This document shows, in pieces, positions 44,507-54,011 of a stretch of 64,000 nucleotides of DNA. Both the position numbers and the translations under genes were made by a program. The stretch is from Sulfurovum sp. XGS-02 (lineage in GTDB: Bacteria; Campylobacterota; Campylobacteria; Campylobacterales; Sulfurovaceae), in the NCBI RefSeq assembly GCF_023213175.1, contig NZ_CP093312.1:558001-622000 (forward strand), written 5' to 3'. Every line of letters begins with the position of its first letter. The first letter of the stretch is position 1. The notes beneath the pieces were generated by a model, which searched no databases, was not told where the DNA came from, and was given only the letters and a program-made list of their open reading frames with translations.

Positions 44507-44552
44507 CGTTTCATAAGACGGCTTATGAAATGTAAACGTTCGGGACGGCCCG
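44507..44552 (+). ncRNA. Guanidine-II (mini-ykkC) riboswitch inside the operon
   Basis: Two successive hairpins each carry the loop ACGG, the defining feature of this class (ACGR loops). Hairpin 1: TTTCATAAG-ACGG-CTTATGAAA (44509-44530), extendable by G-T and C-G to 44507-44532. Hairpin 2: CGGG-ACGG-CCCG (44541-44552). The linker is 8-10 nt. The ribosome site AAGGA of the carboxylase gene begins 12 nt after hairpin 2, which fits translational control. Each loop is known to bind guanidinium. Confidence 0.88.
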
Positions 44553-44575
44553 TAAACTAATTCTAAGGACATAAA

Positions 44576-47500
44576 ATGTTTACCAAAATATTAATCGCTA
44601 ATCGCGGTGAGATCGCTTGTCGTGTCATACGTACACTGAAGAAGATGGATATTCGATCCGTTGTTGTCTATACGGCTGCTGATACTGACTCCCTTCATGT
44701 CAGTCTTGCTGATGAAGCATACTATATCGGTCATGGTGTTGCCAGTGAAAGTTACTTGGATACGGAAAAGATTCTGAATATCGCGATCAAGAGCGGTGCA
44801 GAGGCGGTTCATCCAGGATATGGATTTCTCAGCGAAAATGCAGCTTTCGCCAATGCATGTGAGGCAGCAGGTATCCGTTTTATAGGTCCACGTACCGAAC
44901 ATATGGAGCAGTTTGGTCTTAAGCATACGGCCCGAGCACTTGCCGAACAGAACTCTGTACCACTTCTTCCTGGATCTTCTATTTTGAGTGATCTTGAGGA
45001 AGCGAAGAGCGAAGCGAAACGTATCGTCTACCCGGTGATGTTAAAGAGTACAGCCGGGGGTGGTGGTATCGGTATGCAGCTGTGTTATGATGAAAATGAG
45101 TTGTGCAGTGCCTATGAATCGGTCAAACGTTTAAGTGAGAACAACTTCTCTGATGGAGGAATGTTCTTAGAAAAGTATGTGGCTTCGGCACGTCATATCG
45201 AAGTACAGATCTTTGGAGACGGTAAGGGATATGTGGCTGTACTGGGAGACAGAGACTGTTCGGTCCAGCGCCGTAACCAAAAGGTGATAGAGGAGACGCC
45301 AGCACCGGGTATCGCTGATGCAACGAGAGAGGCACTTTACAAAGCGGCAAAAGATCTGACTGCATCGGTCTCTTATCTCTCAGCGGGTACTGTGGAGTTT
45401 GTGTACGACACCACTACGGATGAATTCTACTTCCTTGAAGTGAACACACGACTTCAAGTAGAGCATGGTATCACAGAGGAAGTGACAGGTGTGGATTTGG
45501 TGGAGTGGATGATCCGTCAAGCCTATGGAGAGAATCCTGGACTCTACAGCTATGAACATGCTCCAGAGGGACACGCTATGCAGGTGCGTATCTATGCGGA
45601 AGACCCTTCCAAGAACTTTCAGCCTAGTTCAGGTGTGTTGACCAACGTTAAATTTGCCGAGGGTATACGATGTGATACCTTTATCGAAACAGGCCTTGAA
45701 GTCTCTGCTTTCTATGATCCGATGATCGCAAAGCTTATCATTAAAGGTAAAGACCGTGAAGAAGCATTGAATATGATCAATGATGCTATAGAAAATACAG
45801 AAATAGACGGGATAGAGACCAACTTACGTTATTTAGGGGCTATCGTTAGATCTGATATCTTTAAAGATGGAGTACAGACGACAAAATATCTCAACACGTT
45901 TGATTTTACGCCAAATAGCATCGATGTACTTCGTCCTGGTACACAGACTACTATACAGGATTTTCCTGGACGTACGGGTTACTGGGATATCGGTGTACCG
46001 CCTTCAGGTCCTTTTGATAACTTCAGTTTCCGCTATGCCAACCGTATCGTAGGAAATGATGCAGCAGCTTCAGGTATGGAGATAGCAATCGCCGGTCCCA
46101 CACTGCGTTTTAACACAGACAGTGTTATAGCCCTGTGCGGAGCAGAGATCGATGCGTTCCTGGATGGTGAAGCGATCGGGATGAATGAAGCGGTAGATGT
46201 CAAAGCAGGTAGTACGCTTAAACTTAAAAAAGTGCATAATCAAGGCTTTAGAACCTACCTGGCCGTACGCGGTGGTTTTGATGTGCCTGAATACCTTGGA
46301 AGCCGTTCTACTTTTACCTTGGGACAGTTCGGGGGACATGCAGGCCGTACACTGATCTCGGGTGATGTACTGCATATCGGTTCTATGATTGATGGTGAGA
46401 CAGCGAAGCAGAAAACAGTCCCACATGAAAATTTTGAGAACCGCTGGGAGATAGGGGTGCTTTACGGACCGCATGGTGCACCTGATTTCTTTACCGACAG
46501 TGACATCAAGACCTTTTTTGAGATAGAGTGGGAGATCCATTATAACTCCAACCGTACCGGTATACGTTTGATCGGTCCTAAGCCTGAATGGGCAAGAACA
46601 GATGGAGGTGAGGCAGGACTTCATCCTTCTAATATTCACGACAATGCCTATGCGATAGGATCGGTGGACTTCACGGGAGATATGCCGGTGATCCTGGGGC
46701 CTGACGGTCCGAGTTTGGGAGGTTTTGTCTGCCCTGTGACGATTATCAATGCAGAGCTGTGGAAAATGGGTCAACTTCGTGCGGGGGACAAGGTAAAATT
46801 TGTTCCTGTAGAGCATGAGACTGCCATGGAGATGATCAAAGCCCAAGATAACGCCATTACTGAGCTTGAGACCTATGATGAAAAAACATTCCTTGCACCT
46901 AAACCGATAGGTACGCCTATTCTCTATAGTGATGAGGGAGAGAAAGATCTTCCTTCCATAGTTATACGTCAGTCGGGAGACAGCAACCTACTGGTCGAGT
47001 ATGGAGAGATGGAACTGGATATCTCTTTACGTTTCAGAGTACATGTGTTGATGGAAGCACTTAAAGAAGCAGCGATCGAAGGTGTGAGCGATATCACCCC
47101 GGGGATACGCTCTTTGCAGATACACTTTGAACCAAGGGTGTGCGATAGGTCGGCGCTTATCGAACGTTTAAAAGAGATAGAGTTGACACTTCCGTCGATC
47201 GATGATATCGAAGTGCCTTCACGTATTGTACACTTGCCGTTATCATGGGATGATGAATCAACCCGTGTTGCGATCGACAAGTATATGAAAACAGTGCGTG
47301 CCGATGCCCCATGGTGCCCGAGCAATATCGAGTTCATCCGACGTATGAACGGATTGAAGAGTATCGACGATGTCAGAGAGATCGTCTTTGGTGCAAACTA
47401 TGTGGTCATGGGACTGGGAGATGTCTATCTGGGAGCACCGGTTGCCACACCGCTTGATCCAAGACACCGTCTGGTAACGACAAAATACAATCCTGCCCGT

Positions 47501-48175
47501 ACCTGGACCCCTGAGAATGCTGTAGGTATCGGTGGTGCCTATATGTGTGTGTATGGGATGGAAGGACCTGGAGGCTACCAGTTTGTCGGACGTACGGTAC
47601 AGATGTGGAATCGTTATAGACAAACATCGAACTTCACAGAGGATAAACCGTGGCTGCTGCGTTTCTTTGATCAGATCAAGTTTTATGAAGTGAGTGCAGA
47701 TGAACTCCATCAGATGCGTGAAGATTTCCCAAGAGGACGTGTGGAGATCAAAGTGGAAGAGACCACTTTCAGTTTGAAGAAATATAAGGATTTCCTAGCC
47801 CAAAATGAGGCATCGATAAAGAGCTTTAAAAAGACACAGCAGGAAGCATTTGAGGAAGAGCGTCAAATGTGGGAACGTACCGGACTCGCAAACTTTACTA
47901 CGGTTAGTGAAGAGATAGAAGAACAGAGTATGGAACGTATCGAGATCGCTGAGAATGCTGAAGCTGTCGAATCTCCGGTTCAGGGAAGCCTCTGGAAGGT
48001 GATGGCCAAGTTGGGAGATGTGGTCGAAGAGGGTGAAGTACTTGCTATCGCGGAGTCTATGAAAATGGAAGTAGATATCGAAGCACCTGAACATGGAAAG
48101 ATCACGCAGGTACTCTGTAGTGAAGGTGAGAATATTCAGGCGGGTAAAACGCTTTTTGTGATTGAACCTGTATAA
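44576..48175 (+). CDS. Guanidine (urea) carboxylase, biotin-dependent
   Basis: 1199 residues, full length for the family. Domains in order: biotin carboxylase (~1-450; ATP-grasp '[14 protein letters not shown]', '[20 protein letters not shown]'), AHS2/KipA-like carboxyltransferase half (~455-760, '[20 protein letters not shown]'), AHS1/KipI-like half (~795-1030), then a linker and a biotin-carrier domain with biotin lysine K1163 in '[13 protein letters not shown]'. It carboxylates the substrate with ATP and bicarbonate. Annotated relatives are called urea carboxylase. Two guanidine riboswitches and a DUF1989 pair make guanidine the expected substrate, giving carboxyguanidine. It is preceded by its own guanidine-II riboswitch. 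Confidence 0.95.
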   Translation: MFTKILIANRGEIACRVIRTLKKMDIRSVVVYTAADTDSLHVSLADEAYYIGHGVASESYLDTEKILNIAIKSGAEAVHPGYGFLSENAAFANACEAAGIRFIGPRTEHMEQFGLKHTARALAEQNSVPLLPGSSILSDLEEAKSEAKRIVYPVMLKSTAGGGGIGMQLCYDENELCSAYESVKRLSENNFSDGGMFLEKYVASARHIEVQIFGDGKGYVAVLGDRDCSVQRRNQKVIEETPAPGIADATREALYKAAKDLTASVSYLSAGTVEFVYDTTTDEFYFLEVNTRLQVEHGITEEVTGVDLVEWMIRQAYGENPGLYSYEHAPEGHAMQVRIYAEDPSKNFQPSSGVLTNVKFAEGIRCDTFIETGLEVSAFYDPMIAKLIIKGKDREEALNMINDAIENTEIDGIETNLRYLGAIVRSDIFKDGVQTTKYLNTFDFTPNSIDVLRPGTQTTIQDFPGRTGYWDIGVPPSGPFDNFSFRYANRIVGNDAAASGMEIAIAGPTLRFNTDSVIALCGAEIDAFLDGEAIGMNEAVDVKAGSTLKLKKVHNQGFRTYLAVRGGFDVPEYLGSRSTFTLGQFGGHAGRTLISGDVLHIGSMIDGETAKQKTVPHENFENRWEIGVLYGPHGAPDFFTDSDIKTFFEIEWEIHYNSNRTGIRLIGPKPEWARTDGGEAGLHPSNIHDNAYAIGSVDFTGDMPVILGPDGPSLGGFVCPVTIINAELWKMGQLRAGDKVKFVPVEHETAMEMIKAQDNAITELETYDEKTFLAPKPIGTPILYSDEGEKDLPSIVIRQSGDSNLLVEYGEMELDISLRFRVHVLMEALKEAAIEGVSDITPGIRSLQIHFEPRVCDRSALIERLKEIELTLPSIDDIEVPSRIVHLPLSWDDESTRVAIDKYMKTVRADAPWCPSNIEFIRRMNGLKSIDDVREIVFGANYVVMGLGDVYLGAPVATPLDPRHRLVTTKYNPARTWTPENAVGIGGAYMCVYGMEGPGGYQFVGRTVQMWNRYRQTSNFTEDKPWLLRFFDQIKFYEVSADELHQMREDFPRGRVEIKVEETTFSLKKYKDFLAQNEASIKSFKKTQQEAFEEERQMWERTGLANFTTVSEEIEEQSMERIEIAENAEAVESPVQGSLWKVMAKLGDVVEEGEVLAIAESMKMEVDIEAPEHGKITQVLCSEGENIQAGKTLFVIEPV

Positions 48176-48186
48176 GTGTGTCTGTG

Positions 48187-49035
48187 ATGAAAATAGAACA
48201 CTTTAAGACAATGTGGGGGTTTGAAGGCGACTTTGAAACAGCGTGTATTCAAGCCCAAGAGAAAGGTTTCAAGGGGATAGAAGGGCAAGCCCCCAAAACT
48301 AAAGAGGAGCGTGCATACTGGAAAGCATGCCTGGAAAAGTACGGGCTTGACTATATTGGTGAGATCGTCACAGGAGGAGATTATGTTCCTTCACGACACC
48401 AGAGCGTGCAAGCACATATCGATGATGTGCAAAGTGCGATAGAGAATGCTTTGGAACTCAATCCGCGTTTTATGAGCTGTCTGGGAGGGCTTGATGCCTG
48501 GAGCGATGAGGAGTTCATTCTATTTTTCACAGGTGCAATGGAGCATGCGAGAAAGCATGATCTGCAGATTGTGTTTGAAACACATCGCAGCCGTATTCTC
48601 TTTACGCCCTGGAGAACCAGAGAGATAACAGAGGCACTGCCTCAGATCAAACTGACACTTGATATCAGCCATTGGTGTGTGGTATGTGAGCGTCTGATGA
48701 GTACCGAGCTTGAAACGATCAGAGCGATCGCTCCTCATGTTTATCATATACATGGGCGTGTCGGCTATGACCAGGGACCGCAAGTGCCTCACCCGGGTGC
48801 ACCTGAGTACAAAGAGGCGCTGCTCTCGCACCAGGAGGTATGGGAGATCATCTGGGATGCACAGCAGACTAAGGGTATGGAGATCACAACGATGACACCG
48901 GAGTTTGGACCAGACGGCTATCTGCATACACTCCCCTTTACCAATGCACCTGTTGCTGATCTTTGGGAGCTGAACTGCTGGATGGCAGAGTGTGAGAAGG
49001 AGCATTTTAATGGTTACACCAAAAAAAGGGTCTGA
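48187..49035 (+). CDS. Xylose isomerase-like TIM barrel protein (sugar phosphate isomerase/epimerase family)
   Basis: 282 residues from ATG 48187 (a GTG at 48178 is also possible; no strong ribosome site for either). AP-endonuclease-2/xylose isomerase fold: 'GFKGIEGQAPKTKEERAYW', 'IVFETHRSRILFTPWR', 'IKLTLDISHWCVVCERL', 'HVYHIHGRVGYDQGPQ' and 'EITTMTPEFGPDGY'. The Glu, Asp/His, His and Glu residues in these strands match the metal ligands of the fold. It lies 11 nt after the carboxylase gene and is in the operon. No such protein belongs to the known guanidine pathway; substrate unknown. Confidence 0.8.
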   Translation: MKIEHFKTMWGFEGDFETACIQAQEKGFKGIEGQAPKTKEERAYWKACLEKYGLDYIGEIVTGGDYVPSRHQSVQAHIDDVQSAIENALELNPRFMSCLGGLDAWSDEEFILFFTGAMEHARKHDLQIVFETHRSRILFTPWRTREITEALPQIKLTLDISHWCVVCERLMSTELETIRAIAPHVYHIHGRVGYDQGPQVPHPGAPEYKEALLSHQEVWEIIWDAQQTKGMEITTMTPEFGPDGYLHTLPFTNAPVADLWELNCWMAECEKEHFNGYTKKRV

Positions 49036-49036
49036 T

Positions 49037-49924
49037 ATGAGAGCACATCTACCCGTGATCGTACTTTTAGGTGCTTCGATACTATGGGGTTTGACATGGA
49101 TTCCGCTTAAGAGCATCAATACCATGGGGATAGACGGCATCCCGCTGATCTTCTTTACCTACGGTATGATGGCACTGATCTTAAGCCCAATACTCATGAA
49201 GCAGTTTTCCATATGGAGAGAGCATAAAAAGATGATGTTTCTTATCGCACTCTTTGGGGGCAGTGCAAACCTTGCCTTCTCTTACGCACTGATCAACGGT
49301 GAAGTGATACGGGTGATGGTACTCTTCTATCTTCTACCAGTATGGGGTGTGGCTGGAGGACGGCTCTTTTTAAAAGAGACGATCGACAGATGGCGCTATC
49401 TTGGTGTTTTGTTGGCGATCAGCGGCGCATTTTTAATCCTTGGCGGGTTTGAAGTGCTTGATACACCGCCGTCTTGGATAGACCTTGTCGCACTCGCTTC
49501 AGGGCTCTTCTTTGCAATGAACAACCTTCTTTTCCGTGCCGTGCAGTCGATACCTGTAGCTTCAAAGATCGGTAGTATGTTCATAGGGTGTTTTACACTC
49601 GCAGCACTCTTCTTGTATGCAGGGGTAGAGCAGCTTCCAAGCGGTATCACTGATGATGCATGGATTCTTCTTGCAGGGTATGCGCTCTTTTGGCTGTTTG
49701 TGGCAAATATAGGATCGCAGTGGAGCGTGACGCATATGGATGCGGGGCGTTCGTCGATCATTATTATTTTAGAACTCATTACAGCAGTTATTTCTGCCAC
49801 CCTGATCGCAGGGGAGACGATGAGCACGATAGAAACTATCGGGGGTGCACTGATCATCATGGCTGCGTTTATAGAAGCGCTACGTACTCAAGATGATGAT
49901 GAACCTGTTACTACGATGAATTAG
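49037..49924 (+). CDS. EamA/DMT family transporter
   Basis: 295 residues from ATG 49037, 1 nt after the preceding stop, with AAAGGG upstream. Ten predicted helices in two EamA repeats, e.g. 'VIVLLGASILWGLTWIPLKS' at the start and 'SIIIILELITAVISATLIAG' near the end. The DMT superfamily includes the small SMR guanidinium exporters, but this is the long 10-helix type. It may export guanidine or a product, or import a precursor. Direction and cargo cannot be read from sequence. Confidence 0.85.
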   Translation: MRAHLPVIVLLGASILWGLTWIPLKSINTMGIDGIPLIFFTYGMMALILSPILMKQFSIWREHKKMMFLIALFGGSANLAFSYALINGEVIRVMVLFYLLPVWGVAGGRLFLKETIDRWRYLGVLLAISGAFLILGGFEVLDTPPSWIDLVALASGLFFAMNNLLFRAVQSIPVASKIGSMFIGCFTLAALFLYAGVEQLPSGITDDAWILLAGYALFWLFVANIGSQWSVTHMDAGRSSIIIILELITAVISATLIAGETMSTIETIGGALIIMAAFIEALRTQDDDEPVTTMN

Positions 49925-49940
49925 AATGAAAGGAATAGAG

Positions 49941-51278
49941 ATGAATATAGAAAAATTACAACAATTATATAAAGAGAAAACACTCACACCTAGAGAGTAT
50001 ATGAAGCAGATCAAAGAGAATATTGAAGCACATGCAGAGAACCCGATCTGGATCTACGTGCTGAGTGAGAGCGAACTGGAGCCTTATTTAGCAAAGCTTG
50101 AAAGCTGCAAAGTGGAGAGCCTGCCACTTTATGGGATCCCTTTTGCGATTAAAGACAACATTGATCTAGAAGGGGTAGCAACGACGGCAGCATGTGAAGA
50201 GTACAGTTATATTGCTGAGAAGTCTGCTTATGTAGTGCAGAAGCTGATCGAAGCAGGAGCGATCCCGGTGGGGAAGACCAACCTTGACCAGTTCGCTACG
50301 GGACTGGTGGGTACCCGTTCACCTTATGGAGCGTGCCAGAACAGCATAGACCCTAAGTATATCTCAGGGGGATCAAGCTCAGGTTCGGCGGTAAGTATCG
50401 CGCTTGATATGGCTATCTTCTCTCTGGGGACAGATACGGCAGGTTCAGGGCGTGTGCCTGCTGCATTCAACAACCTAGTGGGGCTTAAGCCATCCAAGGG
50501 TGTGTTGAGTACTTCGGGTGTGGTGCCTGCCTGTCGAAGTCTGGACTGTGTTTCGATCTTTGCGAAAACCACTGAAGATACACAGAAGGTTTTTGATGTA
50601 GCTGCTTCATTTGATGCAGAGGATCCGTACAGTCGACCTATGCCTGTGATAGAAAAAAATGTTCCATCCTCTTTTCGCTTTGCCATTCCTAAAGAAGATC
50701 AGTTAAAGTTTTTTGGGGACAGTGAGGCAGAAGCACTTTACCGAAAAGCAGTGAAAACATTTGAAGAGATGGGTGGAACGGCTGTAGAGATCGACTTCTC
50801 ACCTATGCTTGAAGCGGCAAATCTACTCTATTACGGACCGTGGGTTGCTGAGCGTTATGTAGCAGTGAAGGAGATGATAGAAACGATGCCTGAACGCCTC
50901 ATCGATGTGACAAGAACGATCATAGAATCCGGAAAAACGAAGAGTGCAGAGGATTACTTTAACGCTGAATACAAGATCAAAGCCTATAAACGCCAGGGAG
51001 ATCTACTTATGAAAGAGATTGACTTTGCACTGACTCCGACCACGGGGACGATCTATACGATAGAAGAGGTCAATGCAGACCCTATACAGCTGAACACGAA
51101 TCTTGGCTACTACACCAACTTCATGAACCTGCTTGACTTCTCTGCCTATGCTGTTCCTGCAGGATTTAGAGAGAACGGTCTTCCGTTTGGTGTGACACTC
51201 TTTGCTGACGCTTTTGAAGACAGAAAGCTTATGGAGCTGGGTGAATCTTACATACAAAAGGCTTCCCATGGAAAATAA
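49941..51278 (+). CDS. atzF: Allophanate hydrolase, amidase part
   Basis: 445 residues from ATG 49941 (AAAGGA 6 nt upstream). Amidase-signature triad at the spacing of AtzF: Lys71 ('PFAIKDNIDLEG'), Ser145 ('SGGSSSGSAVS') and nucleophile Ser169 ('TDTAGSGRVPAA'). It deaminates allophanate to N-carboxycarbamate, which falls apart to CO2 and ammonia. Full AtzF proteins have ~600 residues with a second C-terminal domain; here the chain stops after the amidase domain. The missing domain is encoded separately by the overlapping next gene. Confidence 0.93.
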   Translation: MNIEKLQQLYKEKTLTPREYMKQIKENIEAHAENPIWIYVLSESELEPYLAKLESCKVESLPLYGIPFAIKDNIDLEGVATTAACEEYSYIAEKSAYVVQKLIEAGAIPVGKTNLDQFATGLVGTRSPYGACQNSIDPKYISGGSSSGSAVSIALDMAIFSLGTDTAGSGRVPAAFNNLVGLKPSKGVLSTSGVVPACRSLDCVSIFAKTTEDTQKVFDVAASFDAEDPYSRPMPVIEKNVPSSFRFAIPKEDQLKFFGDSEAEALYRKAVKTFEEMGGTAVEIDFSPMLEAANLLYYGPWVAERYVAVKEMIETMPERLIDVTRTIIESGKTKSAEDYFNAEYKIKAYKRQGDLLMKEIDFALTPTTGTIYTIEEVNADPIQLNTNLGYYTNFMNLLDFSAYAVPAGFRENGLPFGVTLFADAFEDRKLMELGESYIQKASHGK

Positions 51279-51657
51279 AACGATAGAGATAGCCGTCTGC
51301 GGCGCACACATGACAGGTCTGCCGCTCAATTACCAACTCGCTGAGTTGGATGCAACATTTGTTAAAGCAACGAAAACAGACAAGATCTACCGTCTTTACG
51401 AAGTGCCTGAGAAGGTACCACCCCGCCCGGGTATGATACGCGATACACAAAACGGTTCATCCCTGGAACTGGAAGTATGGTCCATGCCTCTGGAGAACTT
51501 CGGTGCTTTCATGATACAGATTGCCGAGCCTCTTGGTATCGGAACAGTGATCTTGGAAGATGGAAGTTCTGTGTATGGCTTCTTGTGTGAGAGTGATCCG
51601 ATCAAGGATGCGAAAGAGATCACATCTTATGGTGGCTGGAGAGCTTATATCTCGTAA
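51268..51657 (+). CDS. Allophanate hydrolase C-terminal domain as a separate protein
   Basis: 129 residues from ATG 51268, overlapping the amidase stop by 11 nt. It matches the C-terminal domain of AtzF (gamma-glutamylcyclotransferase-like fold): 'EIAVCGAHMTGLPLNYQLAE', 'YRLYEVPEKVPPRPGM', 'LEVWSMPLENFGAFM' and 'IGTVILEDGSSVYGFLCE'. In AtzF this domain has been linked to decarboxylation of N-carboxycarbamate. It is the last gene of the guanidine operon. Confidence 0.88.
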   Translation: MENKTIEIAVCGAHMTGLPLNYQLAELDATFVKATKTDKIYRLYEVPEKVPPRPGMIRDTQNGSSLELEVWSMPLENFGAFMIQIAEPLGIGTVILEDGSSVYGFLCESDPIKDAKEITSYGGWRAYIS

Positions 51658-51711
51658 TCTGTTTTATATCTCTTTCTATAGACGTTTAAGATTTTATAAA
51701 CAAGTGTATGA

Positions 51712-51744
51712 AAACCTTATAAAGTTATATATTTTATAAGGTTT
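51712..51744 (+). terminator. AT-rich 12-bp hairpin ending the guanidine operon
   Basis: Perfect arms AAACCTTATAAA and TTTATAAGGTTT enclose a 9-nt loop. Same arm core and loop length as the hairpin at 3299-3331. The right half and loop (AAGTTATATATTTTATAAGG) recur at 52600-52619. Confidence 0.45.
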
Positions 51745-51794
51745 GATGAATAAGGCATATTGGAGATACTCTTATCTTTACATAATGTGATAAT

Positions 51795-52508
51795 TTAATC
51801 ATTATTACTCAAGTATTCATCTTCCTGCCAGTTTTGAATTCCATGCTCTTTATATTTATATCTCTTTAATAACGATTCATAATATGCTTTAGCTAGTTTA
51901 TCACATGTTAATATTTCTTTGATGTTTTCTTGATTTTCTTTCGCATTAAAGGAGCATTGATTGACAAACTCAATTGTAAATTCTGGGTAATTTCTTGATA
52001 TTAGTTCCATAGTATCATCTGTAGCAATAAAGCCTTCTTGAATAACTCTTACATAAAATCCAGTTTTGTATTCTTTAACCACTAATGAAGTGAGATTCTT
52101 TATCCCTGTAACTGATGATATTTTCCAACAAGGTTGTCTAGGTTGAGATACTTCAAAAATAACTTCACCACATTGAAATCGATCACCAATACAAACATCA
52201 CTATCATCCAAATCCAGTATTGTTATATTTTCTCCAAATGCACATTCTGGTAGTTCTAAACTATATGTCTTTTTAAAAAAATCGTAGTATTTTTGGCTAT
52301 AAACACATACAGCTTTATCAGCTCCTCCATGATTTACTTTATCCCCTTGCATATCATCAATAAAACCTAAATTGTTTATAAAAAGTCTTTTATGCGGGTC
52401 AATTTTCTTTTTTCTGTAAGCAGATGGATATTGTTTTCTTTTCCCATCATTGATCTCTTCTACAGTCCCACAATAAATATGTTTAATATTTGTTTTTATA
52501 ACATTCAT
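51795..52508 (-). CDS. MOSC domain protein (YiiM-like)
   Basis: 237 residues. MOSC landmarks: 'MQGDKVNHGGADKAVCVY' and 'FGENITILDLDDSDVCIGDRF', then 'VSQPRQPCWKISSV' with the conserved cysteine of the sulfur-carrier fold. YiiM-type proteins reduce N-hydroxylated compounds with molybdenum cofactor. Its base composition is more AT-rich than that of the operon upstream, with many Lys, Asn and Ile codons, so recent transfer is possible. It converges on the guanidine operon and stands alone. Confidence 0.85.
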   Translation of the reverse strand: MNVIKTNIKHIYCGTVEEINDGKRKQYPSAYRKKKIDPHKRLFINNLGFIDDMQGDKVNHGGADKAVCVYSQKYYDFFKKTYSLELPECAFGENITILDLDDSDVCIGDRFQCGEVIFEVSQPRQPCWKISSVTGIKNLTSLVVKEYKTGFYVRVIQEGFIATDDTMELISRNYPEFTIEFVNQCSFNAKENQENIKEILTCDKLAKAYYESLLKRYKYKEHGIQNWQEDEYLSNND

Positions 52509-52744
52509 CTTTTTCCTTTTTTATATTATACATTTTACATGAATATGATTGTAACTTTTGTAATCTAATATAGACTATAACGGACAAAAGTTCCTCATCA
52601 AGTTATATATTTTATAAGGTTATTTGTTTTTAAAGATTTTATACTGCTTTCCATTTATTATTGAGTTTGTTAGGTATATCTATATTGCTTATGGAATAAA
52701 TGAGTAGAATTATATGTATAGAGTTAAAAAATGGGGAGGCCGCA
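52509..52744. other. AT-rich intergenic region between MOSC gene and porin 1
   Basis: No gene is seen. It contains the 20-bp partial copy (52600-52619) of the repeat at 51722-51741 and, on the minus strand, the probable promoter of the MOSC gene. Confidence 0.4.
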
Positions 52745-52762
52745 CACTCTCCAAGGAGAGTG
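52745..52762 (-). terminator. Hairpin after porin 1
   Basis: CACTCTCC pairs with GGAGAGTG across AA. On the minus strand it follows the porin stop by ~42 nt and is itself followed by CCCATTTTTT. Nearly the same element follows porin 2 at 54259-54276. Confidence 0.6.
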
Positions 52763-52803
52763 GCGTATTCAAAACAGGTTTTTTAGAAGATTACAATGTT
52801 TGA

Positions 52804-53970
52804 TTAAAACTTATATGTTGCGATAAGCTCAAGTGCTTGGTTTGCACCTGACCCATCACCATAATCAGTGTTAGAGTAGATCCCAGCAACATCGATACAA
52901 TCAGTAATTCCGTATCCTAAGATCAGGTCGAATTCAGATCCTTCTTCAACGAATGCTGCAGTCTCTTCATAGTATGAATAATCAGCAACCACAGAAACAC
53001 CACTAAATTCTGTTGCAGCTTCAACTTTGAAAGCATCACCAACTCCATTAGAACCCAAGCTATTCCACATAGTAGTATAGACAGCGTCATTATCCATAAA
53101 TCCTGCAGGAGCATCACTTGTATATACATATGCAGCCATAAGGTCAAATCCACCTACTGAACCTGATGCTTTGATACCATATACATCTGATGTATCTGCT
53201 CCATCCCAATCAGTATTTATATATTGAGCAGCAACATCTATACCTGCGATCTTTGTACCTGCATCAGCATACACTTGAGTATATTTACCACCATAAGAAT
53301 CATCATCTATATTGTAGTACCAGATGCTAGCATCAAATGCATCGCTATACGCTGCACCGACTGTCCAGTTGTCTCCATCAAGACTTACAAAGTCCACACC
53401 ACCGTTAACACCTCTAAATTCTGTAATGTATGAAGCACTTAAAGTAACGTTAGGGATCGATGTGTTCATAATAGTATATGCTTCATATGAACCTATAGCC
53501 AATAACCAGTCAAATCCGCTTATCTGTGGAGTGTGCATGAGTTGACGACCAAGTACGAAAGTCGTATCACCATAGGTTGCAGTAATGTTAGCAACATTCA
53601 AGAAAGCACCAGTTGTTTTATAAGAGTCTCCCCAACCTTCAAAACCAACAAAAGAGATACTTTCATTCATGAGGTTTGTATATCCAATACCTGAGAGGTT
53701 GGCTGTAATGCCATCCATGATCTTGTGTGATGCATCTACAGTGACAGCTGCACCTAATGAACTGGATTCCTTATCAAAAATGCTATTTGCTCCGAAGAAA
53801 TCATCAGAGTAATAATAAAGTGTAGCTTTACTCTCAACTGTTGTGTTACTGTTACATGCTGCTTCAACAACCGGTGCTTCTACTACTGGCTCTGCTGGTG
53901 CTATATCTCCTCCTGCAAATGCCGAACTGACAGCTAATGCTGCGACTAAACTTAATTTTGTCCATTTCAT
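52804..53970 (-). CDS. Outer membrane porin 1
   Basis: 388 residues from ATG 53970 (AAGGAA upstream). Signal peptide MKWTKLSLVAALAVSSAFAG, then a short Pro/Glu/Val-rich linker ('PAEPVVEAPVVEAACNSNT') and many amphipathic beta strands. The C-terminal strand 'ALELIATYKF' ends in Phe as in outer-membrane barrels. It fits the major porin type of Sulfurovum-like bacteria. It has the same signal, linker, strand pattern and end as the neighbouring porin 2, so the two are tandem paralogs. Terminal codon bias suggests high expression. Pore selectivity unknown. Confidence 0.85.
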   Translation of the reverse strand: MKWTKLSLVAALAVSSAFAGGDIAPAEPVVEAPVVEAACNSNTTVESKATLYYYSDDFFGANSIFDKESSSLGAAVTVDASHKIMDGITANLSGIGYTNLMNESISFVGFEGWGDSYKTTGAFLNVANITATYGDTTFVLGRQLMHTPQISGFDWLLAIGSYEAYTIMNTSIPNVTLSASYITEFRGVNGGVDFVSLDGDNWTVGAAYSDAFDASIWYYNIDDDSYGGKYTQVYADAGTKIAGIDVAAQYINTDWDGADTSDVYGIKASGSVGGFDLMAAYVYTSDAPAGFMDNDAVYTTMWNSLGSNGVGDAFKVEAATEFSGVSVVADYSYYEETAAFVEEGSEFDLILGYGITDCIDVAGIYSNTDYGDGSGANQALELIATYKF

Positions 53971-53989
53971 GTTATTTCCTTGTGTTATA

Positions 53990-54011
53990 TTTTGGATAAT
54001 AAAGTGTAACA
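53990..54011 (-). promoter_or_regulatory. Conserved upstream block of porin 1
   Basis: Read on the minus strand this is TGTTACACTTTATTATCCAA, about 20-40 nt before the porin 1 start. It differs from the porin 2 block at 55484-55505 by one base. It probably contains the -10 region or a shared regulator site. Confidence 0.45.

Noticed and set aside
44576-48175. Calling the large biotin enzyme a plain urea carboxylase
   Set aside because: Sequence family alone would allow it, but two guanidine riboswitches and the DUF1989 pair point to guanidine. The substrate-deciding residue of the carboxyltransferase site was not located with certainty, so the name is given with the alternative.
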